64,000 bases of DNA from Candidatus Brevundimonas phytovorans (GCA_029203145.1 CP119309.1:1575001-1639000), one strand, 5' to 3'; shown: positions 41,735-50,242, counted from the first letter of the stretch. Translations and numbers: made by a program. The notes: a model not told the origin generated them from the letters alone.

Positions 41735-42156
41735 CGCCTGAACGCCGGATCAAGGCCCGCGCTGTGGTGGAGTTCGTTGCCAGGCGTCACGGCATCAGCC
41801 TCGGCGAGATCACTGGCCGCAGGGTGATCCGCTCGGTCGCGCGGCCTCGCCAGATCGCGATGTACGTGATCCGTGACGTCTGTCCGCACCTGAGCCTGCC
41901 GCAGATTGGGCGGGCCCTAGGCGGGCGCGACCACACAACCGTCATGCACGCGGTCCGAAAGGTCGAGAGCCTGATGGCGGCCGATGCTGCCTTCGCGGCT
42001 GAGGTGAATGGCACCCTGGATTACTTCCGTGCCCTGCCCGCCGATCCGGTCGACCTAATGCTGACAGCGCAGATCGATGCAGCATCCAAGCACCTGGAGG
42101 CCCTGATCCTTGAGGCCCGCGGCCGCATCGCCATGGCCGGGCTGGCGACCCTATGA
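41731..42156 (+). CDS. Stand-alone DnaA domain IV-like protein
   Basis: 141 residues. The N-terminal 90 match the DnaA origin-binding domain: SVARPRQIAMYVIRDVCPHLSLPQIGRALGGRDHTTVMHAVRKV carries the DnaA signature GGRDHTTV. The AAA+ and DnaB-interaction domains are absent. The last 50 residues are an unrelated helix. It sits directly before the replication gene, so it could bind the phage origin or compete with host DnaA. Confidence 0.85.
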   Translation: MTPERRIKARAVVEFVARRHGISLGEITGRRVIRSVARPRQIAMYVIRDVCPHLSLPQIGRALGGRDHTTVMHAVRKVESLMAADAAFAAEVNGTLDYFRALPADPVDLMLTAQIDAASKHLEALILEARGRIAMAGLATL

Positions 42157-43064
42157 GCGTCCAGGCCATCACATGGGCGCTGGACCAGCCGTGCGCGACA
42201 GCGACGGAGAAGGCGATCCTCTTCGTCCTGGCGAACTACGTCGGCGCCGACGGCACCTGCTACCCCGGACAGGACACCCTGGCGGCCCAGTCGTCCTGCT
42301 CGGTGAAGAGCGTGGAGCGGTCGCTGGCGGTCTTCGAGAGCCGTGGCTGGATCAAGCGCCACGCCCGTCGTCGACGTGACGGATCGCGCACGTCGGATTT
42401 GATCGAGTTCATCGCCACGACCCCGCCGGAGAGGGCTGACACCGCTCAACCCGACACAGAGTCGGCTTGCGAACCAACCCGACAGCCTGTCCGGACCAAC
42501 CCGACACCCTGTCCAAACCAACCCGACACGGTGTCGGGGCTCACTACGTTTGAACCGCTAGGGGAACCATTAGGTGAACCGCTAGGTGCTGCTGTTGCTG
42601 CACAGGCGCCTGCGAACGATCCGGTTCCGGTGGTTCGGGTCGTCGAGGTGGTGGTCAGCGACTGGCCGGAGGGCGACGCCCGGCACCACGCCGAGCTGCT
42701 GGCCCACGCCGCCAACACGGTCCGTCTCGACCCGGCCCGCCAGCCCGGCCTGACCACGACGCTGGGCCGCCTCGCCGCCTGGCGCCGAGACGGAGCGAGC
42801 TGGGAGCACGACGTCCTGCCTGTCGTCACCGCCATCGCCGCCAAGCGCGGTCCGCCCATCGCGTCGTGGAAGTTCTTCGACGCCGCCATCGCCCAGTCCA
42901 TCGCCGACAACCGCCAAGCCCTGAACATTCCGGAGGCCCGCCATGCAAACCAGACCCATGAACAGCTTCCCCGTCGCACAGCCGAACGCAGCGCAAACCG
43001 TGACCGATCGACTGCCGGCGCTGAGAGGGCCACTGCGGTCGTGGCTGCTCGTCGAAACTTCTGA
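42153..43064 (+). CDS. Phage replication protein O-like (helix-turn-helix domain)
   Basis: 303 residues. N-terminal winged helix (TEKAILFVLANYVGADGTCYPGQDTLAAQSSCSVKSVERSLAVFESRGWI) as in phage replication initiators. A low-complexity Pro/Thr middle (residues 97-150) is followed by a C-terminal helical domain. Iteron-like repeats and a 12-bp tandem lie inside the middle, as the lambda origin lies within O. It starts within the previous stop and overlaps the next gene by 122 bases. Confidence 0.8.
   Translation: MSVQAITWALDQPCATATEKAILFVLANYVGADGTCYPGQDTLAAQSSCSVKSVERSLAVFESRGWIKRHARRRRDGSRTSDLIEFIATTPPERADTAQPDTESACEPTRQPVRTNPTPCPNQPDTVSGLTTFEPLGEPLGEPLGAAVAAQAPANDPVPVVRVVEVVVSDWPEGDARHHAELLAHAANTVRLDPARQPGLTTTLGRLAAWRRDGASWEHDVLPVVTAIAAKRGPPIASWKFFDAAIAQSIADNRQALNIPEARHANQTHEQLPRRTAERSANRDRSTAGAERATAVVAARRNF
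42447..42528 (+). repeat. Iteron-like repeats, candidate phage origin
   Basis: CAACCCGACA occurs at 42447, 42475, 42497 and 42519 (spacings 28, 22, 22). Most copies are followed by a GTC/GTCGG arm. The spacings are not multiples of three, so the repetition is in the DNA, not the protein. Confidence 0.65.
42552..42587 (+). repeat. Three tandem 12-bp repeats beside the iterons
   Basis: GAACCGCTAGGG, GAACCATTAGGT and GAACCGCTAGGT in tandem, encoding EPLG three times. It is AT-richer than the surroundings and may be the unwinding element of the origin. Confidence 0.6.
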
Positions 43065-43716
43065 CGCCAAGGCCATCGAGGTCATCGCCGCCAGCGACGT
43101 GCTGCGGTCCGAGGCCGCCATGCTGTTGCCCGCGCTGCGCCAGGAGGCCCTGCGCCCCGCCACGCCGGACGAGATCATGCTGATCGTGAAGAGCCGGGAG
43201 CAGATCTTCGGCGACTTGCGGATGGAGCGGAGCGAGGTGGAGTGGACCGCGTTCTGGGCCGACTATTTCGAGGCGCTGAGCGGCATGACGGCGGCGAGCA
43301 TCGAGACGGGCATGGTGGCCTACATCGCCCTGCCGGACAGCGAGTGGGCGCCGAAGCCGGGCAAGCTGGCGCATCTGGCCAGGACGACGCCGACGTGCGG
43401 CCGCTTCACTCGGGCCTACAATCGCGCCCGTGCGGCGGTGGTCGCCAGCCAGAAGGCGGCCGAGCCCAAGCCGGTGGTCGAGGACCGTCCGTCGCCTGAG
43501 GAGGTCAAAGCCATGGTGGCGAAGACGCTCGCCGCCCTGGCTGAGACGCCGACGGCCAAGGCAGCCGCTGCGAGAAAGAAGGCCCTGCGTCCGACTCCGT
43601 CCGCGCCCCTGCCCGCCGGCAGCGCCATGAGCGCCGAGATGCGGGCGATGCTGGAGGCCCGAAAGGTCATCCCGCCCATCGACCACGAACCCTACCAGTA
43701 CGGAGAAGCCGCATGA
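42943..43716 (+). CDS. Phage replication-region protein
   Basis: 257 residues. The N-terminal two thirds are helical (EWTAFWADYFEALSGMTAASIETGMVAYIALPD), like loader-type or primosomal helper proteins in such phages, with an Ala/Lys/Pro-rich linker and a C-terminal peptide. GGAGG six bases before the ATG supports the start although it lies 122 bases inside the previous gene. The position suggests a helicase-loading role; no ATPase motif is present. Confidence 0.65.
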   Translation: MQTRPMNSFPVAQPNAAQTVTDRLPALRGPLRSWLLVETSDAKAIEVIAASDVLRSEAAMLLPALRQEALRPATPDEIMLIVKSREQIFGDLRMERSEVEWTAFWADYFEALSGMTAASIETGMVAYIALPDSEWAPKPGKLAHLARTTPTCGRFTRAYNRARAAVVASQKAAEPKPVVEDRPSPEEVKAMVAKTLAALAETPTAKAAAARKKALRPTPSAPLPAGSAMSAEMRAMLEARKVIPPIDHEPYQYGEAA

Positions 43717-44450
43717 CGACGATCAAGGCCACGGCCGCGCAGTCCATCGCGCTGGAGCGGCGCCGCCTGACGGACCGTGCCGCCTTGGTGCGCGGGCGGG
43801 TCGAGGCGACGCCCGGCTGCAACCTTCTGCCCAAGATCGCCAACGTCGAGAACCGCCTGAAGCTGATGCAGTACGGCGTCGCCAAGACGCTGCTGGACGA
43901 GATCGACGACACGCTAGAGGACCTGCGGCGGAAGGCGGATGAGAGTGAACTCGCGCAGGCATGCCGCCAGCAGGACGAGCTGCTTGCGGAGCGCGGGGTG
44001 GAGACGTTCGAAGTCGGCGCGGTCCGCGCCCGCGACGGCTGGCAATGGCTGACCAGCCGAAAGCCTGCCCGGCTGTCCGCCGTCCAGATCGCAACGGGTG
44101 ACCGCTACGCCGCTCTGCATGCCTCGGCGCACAGAGACGGCCTCTCGACGAGCGCCAATGACAACGGCGGCGGTGGTGACCTGACCGTCCAGCAGGTCAT
44201 GGCAGCCGCCGAGTTGCGGCATGCTCAGCGACAGGCGCTGGCCGCGGTGCACGCCCATATAGCTCGGGCGACAGGATCTGAACGCCTTGCCGCCCTGCTG
44301 GAGGCGGTTTGCGGCCGGGGCAGCACCCCTCGCCAACTGGCCGGGAATGACGATCGCAAGGCCGCTGCCGTCGAGGTAGAGCTTCGCCTGGCTCTGGACA
44401 TGGCGTCTGTGGCGTTCAAGATGACGCCGCGCATGGGGGAAGCGGCATGA
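43713..44450 (+). CDS. Phage protein of the replication region, DUF6456-like
   Basis: 245 residues. The N-terminal part is charged and helical. The C-terminal 90 residues (LEAVCGRGSTPRQLAGNDDRKAAAVEVELRLALDMAS) resemble the alphaproteobacterial DUF6456 domain. It overlaps both neighbours by four bases. Function unknown; may be a late regulator. Confidence 0.6.
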   Translation: MTTIKATAAQSIALERRRLTDRAALVRGRVEATPGCNLLPKIANVENRLKLMQYGVAKTLLDEIDDTLEDLRRKADESELAQACRQQDELLAERGVETFEVGAVRARDGWQWLTSRKPARLSAVQIATGDRYAALHASAHRDGLSTSANDNGGGGDLTVQQVMAAAELRHAQRQALAAVHAHIARATGSERLAALLEAVCGRGSTPRQLAGNDDRKAAAVEVELRLALDMASVAFKMTPRMGEAA

Positions 44451-44716
44451 GGCGACATCTGATCATCGGGCTGGCGGGAGCATGCTTGGCAGGCTGTTCG
44501 CCAGCAATGGAAAGCGATGCTGAGGCCATCGCGGGCGACGCGCTTGCTATGGCGGAAGAAGCCAAGGCTGCCGTCGAGGAGGCTCAGGCTGCAGCAGTTG
44601 AGGCACAGAATGTGGCGGCCAACGCTCAGTCTGACGTTCGGGATCTTGAGCAAAAAGTACACCACCTTGAGCGCGAGTTGAACGACCTCGATAGTCGCGC
44701 CGTCACTCGGTACTGA
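44447..44716 (+). CDS. Lpp-like coiled-coil lipoprotein
   Basis: 89 residues. Signal peptide and lipobox LAGC (Cys17), then an unbroken Ala/Glu/Gln coiled coil with heptad spacing (VRDLEQKVHHLERELNDL) and a C-terminal tyrosine. Resembles short envelope lipoproteins or an Rz1-like piece, though it is far from the lysis genes. Confidence 0.7.
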   Translation: MRRHLIIGLAGACLAGCSPAMESDAEAIAGDALAMAEEAKAAVEEAQAAAVEAQNVAANAQSDVRDLEQKVHHLERELNDLDSRAVTRY

Positions 44717-44779
44717 GCTATTGCGTTTCCGCGCAAATCAGGCGACAAATCTCTAACGGCGCTTCGCGCGTCCAGATCA

Positions 44780-44806
44780 GGCCCGCGGGAAACCGGCGGG
44801 CCTTTT
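44780..44806 (+). terminator. Terminator of the early-right operon
   Basis: GGCCCGC/GCGGGCC stem with nine-base loop, then TTTTCC. It follows the coiled-coil lipoprotein gene and precedes the next small gene. Confidence 0.75.
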
Positions 44807-44823
44807 CCTTGGAGCTTAGCGTA

Positions 44824-45018
44824 ATGACGGCAGGGATAGTCGTTTACGTGTTGGGCGCTGTCGTCGTCTTTTCATGGATGCTACGAACCGCGAGGCACGT
44901 GCCGCCTCCGCTTGTTGTTATCAACCTTGCATTCTGGGCAGCGGCAGGTTGGCCATTCTTTGCAGCGGCTGTGGTTTTAGGCATGCTACTCAAGCTGTTG
45001 ATCCCAGACAGATCCTGA
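44824..45018 (+). CDS. Small two-span membrane protein
   Basis: 64 residues with two hydrophobic segments (GIVVYVLGAVVVFSWMLRTA and WPFFAAAVVLGMLLKLLI). GGAG precedes the ATG. Short cargo gene in the gap before the late operon. Not recognised. Confidence 0.6.
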   Translation: MTAGIVVYVLGAVVVFSWMLRTARHVPPPLVVINLAFWAAAGWPFFAAAVVLGMLLKLLIPDRS

Positions 45019-45022
45019 CCAC

Positions 45023-45096
45023 GCCTTGGTAGCTCAGTCGGTAGAGCGCCCGCCCTTTTAGCAAGGTGCCCGGGGCTCGATTCATTGCGGTGCCCC
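45023..45096 (+). tRNA. tRNA-like sequence, probably decayed or atypical
   Basis: A perfect D-arm (TAGCTCAGTCGGTAGAGC, 45030-45047) is followed by a run like the Lys anticodon arm (CTTTTA) and a T-stem GGGGC/GCCCC. The anticodon stem has two mismatches, the T-loop carries about eight extra bases, and the acceptor strands do not pair. It is either a dead phage tRNA or a tRNA-like element; anticodon uncertain (TTT at best). Confidence 0.35.
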
Positions 45097-45246
45097 TCCC
45101 ACAACCTCGCACCACGTTCCCCTGGTCTGGCTCCCAAGCGCAGCAGGGCAACCACAACGGACCTTAGAGCTGAGAAAGCAACCGGGGTGCGGGCGGCGCG
45201 AGCCGTTCATTGCCGGGAAGGCCGGAACACTTGGGGCCAATCACCG

Positions 45247-45570
45247 ATGGGCCAAGACACCAGAAGCGAAGCCGCTCTCCAGTACCGTAGGCTCTACCGC
45301 ACCAGGCGCTGGCGCGACGTCAGGGCTAATCAGCTAACTAGGCATCCGCTCTGCGCCATGTGCCTGCCACGCGTCACGGCGGCCACGGTCGTCGACCACG
45401 TCACTAAGGACAGCAAGAAGACCGAGGATGGCTTCTTCGCCGGTCCCTTCCAGTCCCTCTGCAAGACTCACCACGACAGCACGAAGCAGCGGGAAGAGAA
45501 GCGCGGCCGCATCATCGGGTGCGATGACGATGGCGTGCCGCTAGATCCGAACCATCATTGGAACCGTTAG
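45247..45570 (+). CDS. HNH endonuclease, terminase-associated
   Basis: 107 residues. CAMC, VVDHVTK and LCKTHHDSTK make the HNH fold with zinc cysteines. It stands before terS/terL as in many HK97-like phages, where the HNH protein helps the terminase cut cos or pac sites. The start used is ATG 45247 (MGQDTRSEAALQYRRLY). Confidence 0.85.
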   Translation: MGQDTRSEAALQYRRLYRTRRWRDVRANQLTRHPLCAMCLPRVTAATVVDHVTKDSKKTEDGFFAGPFQSLCKTHHDSTKQREEKRGRIIGCDDDGVPLDPNHHWNR

Positions 45571-46193
45571 GCCTCCTCAGTGTCTTGCCGATAGGTCGCA
45601 ATCTCGCCCGGTAACTCGAACACATACTTTAGGAAGGTTTCGGTGAATAACCTCAGAGGCTTCGCCTCTTCTTCTGTAAAATCTTCCGGATCATGCAGAG
45701 CTTCGTTGCCTTCTATCCTCACGCGGTCAGCCCATGCCCACATATCCGGTGTTATGCGATGATTGGTGTGTAGCCATTCGAGGCGCTTGAAAAAGGTCGC
45801 GCCCTCCGGCGCATCCGCCATGGTCTTGGTAGCGATATCTAAGGAAGATCGGAACATCGCAACAGCAGCGTTCCAACTCTTGCGCTTATATGCTTCCTCA
45901 CCCTCGATGTAGCGCTTAGCGACTGGCCAAGGCGTATGAGCCGGAGCCGCTGCTTTTGTTACTTCTGGCCATGACTCACGAATGAACCACTGTTCATTTG
46001 TAAGATCACCATTCAACTGGATCAGATCCTGTAGCGCGCCATAGTTGTTTCGAACAGCCGCAGTGATCGGTAAGCGACACGAGCCGCAAAGCATCAAAAT
46101 CAGCTTTTCGCCGCGTCGATCCGATTGCCAAACAACTTCACAGGCTACCCGCGCCGTAGAGCAGTGCGGGCAGTCCAGACGAAATACACCCAT
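45567..46193 (-). CDS. DUF4145-domain protein, reverse cargo gene
   Basis: 208 residues. An N-terminal zinc ribbon (DCPHCS, LCGSC) is followed by a helical domain (FRSSLDIATKTMADAPEGATFFKRLEWLHTNHRITPDMWAWADRVRIEGNEALHDPEDF) matching DUF4145. This domain is often fused to or near restriction-type defence proteins. AT-richer than its neighbours, opposite strand, wedged between HNH and terS with a good ribosome site (GGAGG). Likely a late-acquired lysogen-expressed gene. Confidence 0.78.
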   Translation of the reverse strand: MGVFRLDCPHCSTARVACEVVWQSDRRGEKLILMLCGSCRLPITAAVRNNYGALQDLIQLNGDLTNEQWFIRESWPEVTKAAAPAHTPWPVAKRYIEGEEAYKRKSWNAAVAMFRSSLDIATKTMADAPEGATFFKRLEWLHTNHRITPDMWAWADRVRIEGNEALHDPEDFTEEEAKPLRLFTETFLKYVFELPGEIATYRQDTEEA

Positions 46194-46327
46194 TGATAAT
46201 CCTCCCCTCCTCAAGTTGAGACGGGGGGCTTTAAAAGTCCAGCGCCGCGCTCTTATGGACCGGCGGGGGCCCACAAAACTAACGCTAATCCAGTTTTCTC
46301 GCGCAGGCGCGCGCACGCGGAGGCGGC

Positions 46328-46807
46328 ATGGCTCGCAAGCCTCGGAAGGCCCGCATCGACAGCGCGACCGAAGCGGTTGCCGTCATGCTCAGGGCGGCAA
46401 AGGAAATCGAAGCGCCAGCGCACGCTCCGCTTGAGTCGGACGCGCTGCCTTTCTGGGACGACATCATCGCGGCGCGGGCGAAGTCAGAATGGAATGGCCA
46501 CGACCTGGCCATTGCGTCGGATCTCGCGAACGCTATGGCCATGTTGGTGGAGCAGCGCCGGTTGCTGCGATCTGAGGGCGTGACCACTACCGGGCCGAAG
46601 GGCGGCCTGACCACGCACCCGCGCGTGTCCGTCGTTCATGGACTGCACGCTCAAATCAAGGCGGCGCGGCAGTCGCTGAACATTCACGGCCGGGCGGCTG
46701 GCGAAGCGCGCGACGTCGCGAAGCGCCGGGCCCAGGCCAAAGAGATCGAGGACGGTAACCCTCTGGCGGACGAAGACCTGCTGGCGAGGCCGACAGCGCT
46801 CCAGTGA
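46328..46807 (+). CDS. Terminase small subunit (P27 family)
   Basis: 159 residues, helical and basic. It carries the P27-type central region (LPFWDDIIAARAKSEWNGHDLAIASDLANAMAML, GGLTTHPRVSVVHGLHAQIKAARQSLNIHG). It recognises phage DNA and loads the large subunit. Start ATG 46328; its stop overlaps the large subunit's GTG start. Confidence 0.88.
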   Translation: MARKPRKARIDSATEAVAVMLRAAKEIEAPAHAPLESDALPFWDDIIAARAKSEWNGHDLAIASDLANAMAMLVEQRRLLRSEGVTTTGPKGGLTTHPRVSVVHGLHAQIKAARQSLNIHGRAAGEARDVAKRRAQAKEIEDGNPLADEDLLARPTALQ

Positions 46808-48327
46808 CGAGGGGCGAGAAGGTCATCGCCTTCATCGAGCGGCTCTGTCCTACCCCAGAGGGCAAGCTGGTCGGCAAGCCGATGAAGTTGGATGCGTTCC
46901 AGAAGCGCTTCATCCTGGAGGTCTATGACAACCCGCACGGCACGCGCATCGGCATCCTGTCGATCGCTCGGAAGAACGGGAAGTCCGCTCTCATCGCCGG
47001 CATCATGCTGGCGCACCTTGTCGGGCCCGAGGCCCGGCTGAACAGTCAGATCGTGTCCGGCGCCCGAAGCCGGAAGCAGGCAGCCGTGGTCTTCAACCTC
47101 GCCGCCAAGATGGTGCAGTTGTCGGAGCGGCTGCGGAAGATCGTGCGGATCGTCCCGTCAGGGAAGACGCTGCACGGCCTGCCGATGAACACGGAGTATC
47201 AGGCTCTCGCCGCCGAGGCCGGAACGGCGCACGGCCTTTCGCCCGTCCTCGCCATCCACGACGAGATGGGCCAAGTCCGTGGCGAGTTCGACGCATTTAT
47301 CGAGGCCATCGAGACGGCGCAGGGCGCCTACGACGACGCGCTGCAGCTGATCATCTCGACGCAGGCGCCGAGCGACGCCGACATGCTGTCGATCAGGATC
47401 GACGACGCCAAACGGTCGGGCGACCCGACCATCGTCTGCCACGTCTACGCGGCGCCGGAAGACGCAGAACTGACCGACCCCAAGGCCTGGGAGGCCGCGA
47501 ACCCCGCCCTCGGGACATTCCGATCCCTGGTCGAGATCACGAACAAGGCGGCCGAAGCGGCGCGCATGCCCTCGGTCGAGAACAGCTTCAGGAACCTCTA
47601 CCTCAACCAGCGGGTGACGCGGCACACGCCATTCGTCAGCCCGTCGATTTGGAAAGCATGCTCTGGCCCGGTTGATCTGGAGGTCTTCCAGCGCAACCCG
47701 GTCTACGGCGGCCTCGACCTGTCGCTGACAACCGACCTCACCGCCCTGGTCCTGATCGCTCAGGAGGGTGGGGCCTGGCACATCCTGCCGACCTTCTGGA
47801 CCCCTGAAGCCACGCTGGTTGATCGGTCGAAGCGGGACCGGTCGCCATATGACGCCTGGGTGCGCGACGGCTTCATGGAGGCCACGCCCGGCCCGGCGGT
47901 TGAATATGGCTTCGTCGCGCGCGACATCGCCCGCATCACCGAGGGCATGGACGTCCGCAAGATCGCGTTCGACCGCCACAGGATGAAGACGCTTCAGGCC
48001 GAGCTGGACCGGCTGGACGTTACCCTGCCGTTCGAAGAGTTCGGGCAGGGCTTCGTCAGCATGGCGCCGGCCATCGACCGTGCCGAGATCGAGTTTCTAC
48101 ATCACCGCTTCCGCCATGGCGGGCACCCGGTGATGACCATGTGCGCCGCCAACGCGATCCTCGTTCAGGACGCGGCGGGCAATCGGAAAATGGACAAGTC
48201 CCAATCGACTGGCCGCATCGACGGCATGGTCAGTCTGGCGATGGCTGTTGGCGTGGCTCTAGGGCCCGCAGAAGGTGAGGAGGCGGGATGGAACGACTAC
48301 CTCGCCAGCCTGGGAGTGCCCGCGTGA
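46804..48327 (+). CDS. Terminase large subunit
   Basis: 507 residues. N-terminal packaging ATPase with the variant Walker A ARKNGKSAL and Walker B VLAIHDEMGQ. The C-terminal RNase-H-like nuclease has GGLDLSLTTDLTAL, and later KIAFDRHRM. Start GTG 46804 in a GTGA overlap. It cuts and pumps DNA into proheads. Confidence 0.93.
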   Translation: MTRGEKVIAFIERLCPTPEGKLVGKPMKLDAFQKRFILEVYDNPHGTRIGILSIARKNGKSALIAGIMLAHLVGPEARLNSQIVSGARSRKQAAVVFNLAAKMVQLSERLRKIVRIVPSGKTLHGLPMNTEYQALAAEAGTAHGLSPVLAIHDEMGQVRGEFDAFIEAIETAQGAYDDALQLIISTQAPSDADMLSIRIDDAKRSGDPTIVCHVYAAPEDAELTDPKAWEAANPALGTFRSLVEITNKAAEAARMPSVENSFRNLYLNQRVTRHTPFVSPSIWKACSGPVDLEVFQRNPVYGGLDLSLTTDLTALVLIAQEGGAWHILPTFWTPEATLVDRSKRDRSPYDAWVRDGFMEATPGPAVEYGFVARDIARITEGMDVRKIAFDRHRMKTLQAELDRLDVTLPFEEFGQGFVSMAPAIDRAEIEFLHHRFRHGGHPVMTMCAANAILVQDAAGNRKMDKSQSTGRIDGMVSLAMAVGVALGPAEGEEAGWNDYLASLGVPA

Positions 48328-49586
48328 TCACGAAGGCTGACCGAAATTATCAGCCGCTGGTTTTGCGAGATGCAGACCAGGACCTCGTTAAGTCGGACTT
48401 GGTTCAGCATCTCACCACGACGCGGCCTGACGGCTGGGTCGACAACTCAAACGCGGGCGTGGCTGTCACGGAGACGGGCATTCTCGGCCTGTCGGCGGCC
48501 TGGGCGTGCGTCAACCTGCTGGCCGGGACCATCGCATCGCTGCCGATCATGGTCTATCGCACCGACGCGGCGGGCAACCGCGTGCCAGCCAGGGATCACC
48601 CGCTCTACCGCGTGCTGCACGACAGCCCGAACTATGATCAGACCTCGCTCGATTTCTGGGAAGGCGGCCAGGCAGCCCTTGAGCTTCGCGGCAACATGCA
48701 TGCGCGGATCGAGCGCAACGGTGGGCGGATCGTCGCTCTGCATCCGATCTTCAACCCATCCATCACCCGGCAGTCGAACGGCGCCCTTCGCTACCGCTGG
48801 ACAGAGAACGGCAAGTCGTTCGACGAGCCGCAGGAGAACGTTTTCCACGTGCGCGGCTTCGGCGGATCGCCGCTCGGCGGCCTGTCGACGCTGAGCTACG
48901 GCCGTCAGGTCTTCGGCCTGTCGTTGGCAGTGAACGCCGCGGCGCAGACCACCTTCGCCAATGGGGTTCGCCCCTCGCTCATCTTCTCGGCACCGGCCGA
49001 CAAGACGCTGGGCGAAGCAGTTCGAGGGCCACTGGAGAAGGCGCTTCAGGAGAAACACGCGGGCGCCATGAATGCGGGTCGTCCGATGCTCCTGGAGGGT
49101 GGGATCACCCCGCATCAGATTTCATTGTCGCCCGAAGACGCGCAGATGCTCGAGAGCCGGTCGTTCAGCGTCGAGGAGATCTGCCGCTTCTTCGAAGTGC
49201 CGCCCCACATGATCGGGCACACCGAGAAGTCCACCAGCTGGGGCACCGGCCTGGAGGAGCAGACGCTCCGCTTCCAGAAGTTCACTCTGCGGCGCCGGTT
49301 GAAGCGCATCGAACAGGCCATCGCCAAGCAGCTGCTGACTCCGGCCGACCGCGTCGCCGGCATCGTGGTCGAGTTCAACCTTGAGGGCCTGCTCCGCGCC
49401 GACAGCAAGGGCCGGTCCGAGTTCTACCAGAAGATGACCCAGATCGGCGCGATGACCATCAACGAGGTCCGCGCCCTTGAAAACCTGCCGCCGGTTCCGG
49501 GCGGCGATGTGCCGCGCATGCAGTCGCAGAACATCCCGATCAAAATGGCGAACCCGCCCGCGCTCGTCGCCGGAGGAGGTGAATGA
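48288..49586 (+). CDS. Portal protein (HK97 family)
   Basis: 432 residues. Typical portal wording: GILGLSAAWACVNLLAGTIASLPIMVYR, ENVFHVRGFG, FFEVPPHMIG and the C-terminal stem. Two starts are possible: ATG 48288 with AGGAGG close by, or GTG 48324 overlapping the terminase stop (GTGA) with GGGAG seven bases ahead. Twelve residues differ. Confidence 0.92.
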   Translation: MERLPRQPGSARVITKADRNYQPLVLRDADQDLVKSDLVQHLTTTRPDGWVDNSNAGVAVTETGILGLSAAWACVNLLAGTIASLPIMVYRTDAAGNRVPARDHPLYRVLHDSPNYDQTSLDFWEGGQAALELRGNMHARIERNGGRIVALHPIFNPSITRQSNGALRYRWTENGKSFDEPQENVFHVRGFGGSPLGGLSTLSYGRQVFGLSLAVNAAAQTTFANGVRPSLIFSAPADKTLGEAVRGPLEKALQEKHAGAMNAGRPMLLEGGITPHQISLSPEDAQMLESRSFSVEEICRFFEVPPHMIGHTEKSTSWGTGLEEQTLRFQKFTLRRRLKRIEQAIAKQLLTPADRVAGIVVEFNLEGLLRADSKGRSEFYQKMTQIGAMTINEVRALENLPPVPGGDVPRMQSQNIPIKMANPPALVAGGGE

Positions 49587-50242
49587 TGCTTCAGACCAAG
49601 GACAGCGGCCTCGGCCTGGATGTCAAAGCCGTTGGCGATGATGGAGTGATCGAAGGCTACGCCTCGACCTTCAACGTCATCGACAGCTACGGCGAGATGG
49701 TCGCGCCCGGCGCCTTCAAGGCATCAATCGCCGGGCTGAAAAAATCGAAGCGCGGCCTGAAAATGCTGTGGCAGCACGACAGCCACCAGCCCATCGGCAT
49801 CTGGGATGATCTGGAGGAAGACGCCAAGGGGCTGCGGGTGGTTGGCCGGCTGCTGAAAGATACCGTGGCCAAGGCCGCCGAGGCCTATGCGCTGATCCGC
49901 GAAGGTGCACTGGACGAGCTATCCATCGGCTATCGCGAGCTGGAGTCGGCGCCGCACCCTGATCAGCGCGGCGTCACCATCCTGAAGAAGCTCGACCTCC
50001 GCGAGGTCAGCCCAGTCACGTTCGGCGCGCTCGGCCAGGCCGCTCGCATCGACACGGTCAAATCCATTTTGACGGCGGGCGAAGCCCCGACCGTCCGCCA
50101 GTTTGAGGACCACCTGCGGGAAGCAGGTTTCTCGAAGAGCGCTGCGGCCGCCATGGCCTCAGCCTGCAAGCCGTACCTTCGGGGGGAACCCGAGGCGAAG
50201 GCCGATGACGCAATGGACTTCCTCAAAGCCCTGCGCGCCTGA
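49583..50242 (+). CDS. HK97-family prohead protease
   Basis: 219 residues. It has the fold of U35 proteases: IEGYASTFNVIDSYGEMVAPGAF, catalytic His in LWQHDSHQPIG and Ser in LDELSIGYR. It cleaves the scaffold part of the capsid protein. The 60-residue C-terminal extension is helical. GGAGG precedes the ATG pair at 49583. Confidence 0.92.
   Translation: MMLQTKDSGLGLDVKAVGDDGVIEGYASTFNVIDSYGEMVAPGAFKASIAGLKKSKRGLKMLWQHDSHQPIGIWDDLEEDAKGLRVVGRLLKDTVAKAAEAYALIREGALDELSIGYRELESAPHPDQRGVTILKKLDLREVSPVTFGALGQAARIDTVKSILTAGEAPTVRQFEDHLREAGFSKSAAAAMASACKPYLRGEPEAKADDAMDFLKALRA

Noticed and set aside
42552..42587. CRISPR-like array
   Set aside because: The 12-bp units are adjacent without spacers and no Cas gene is present in the window.
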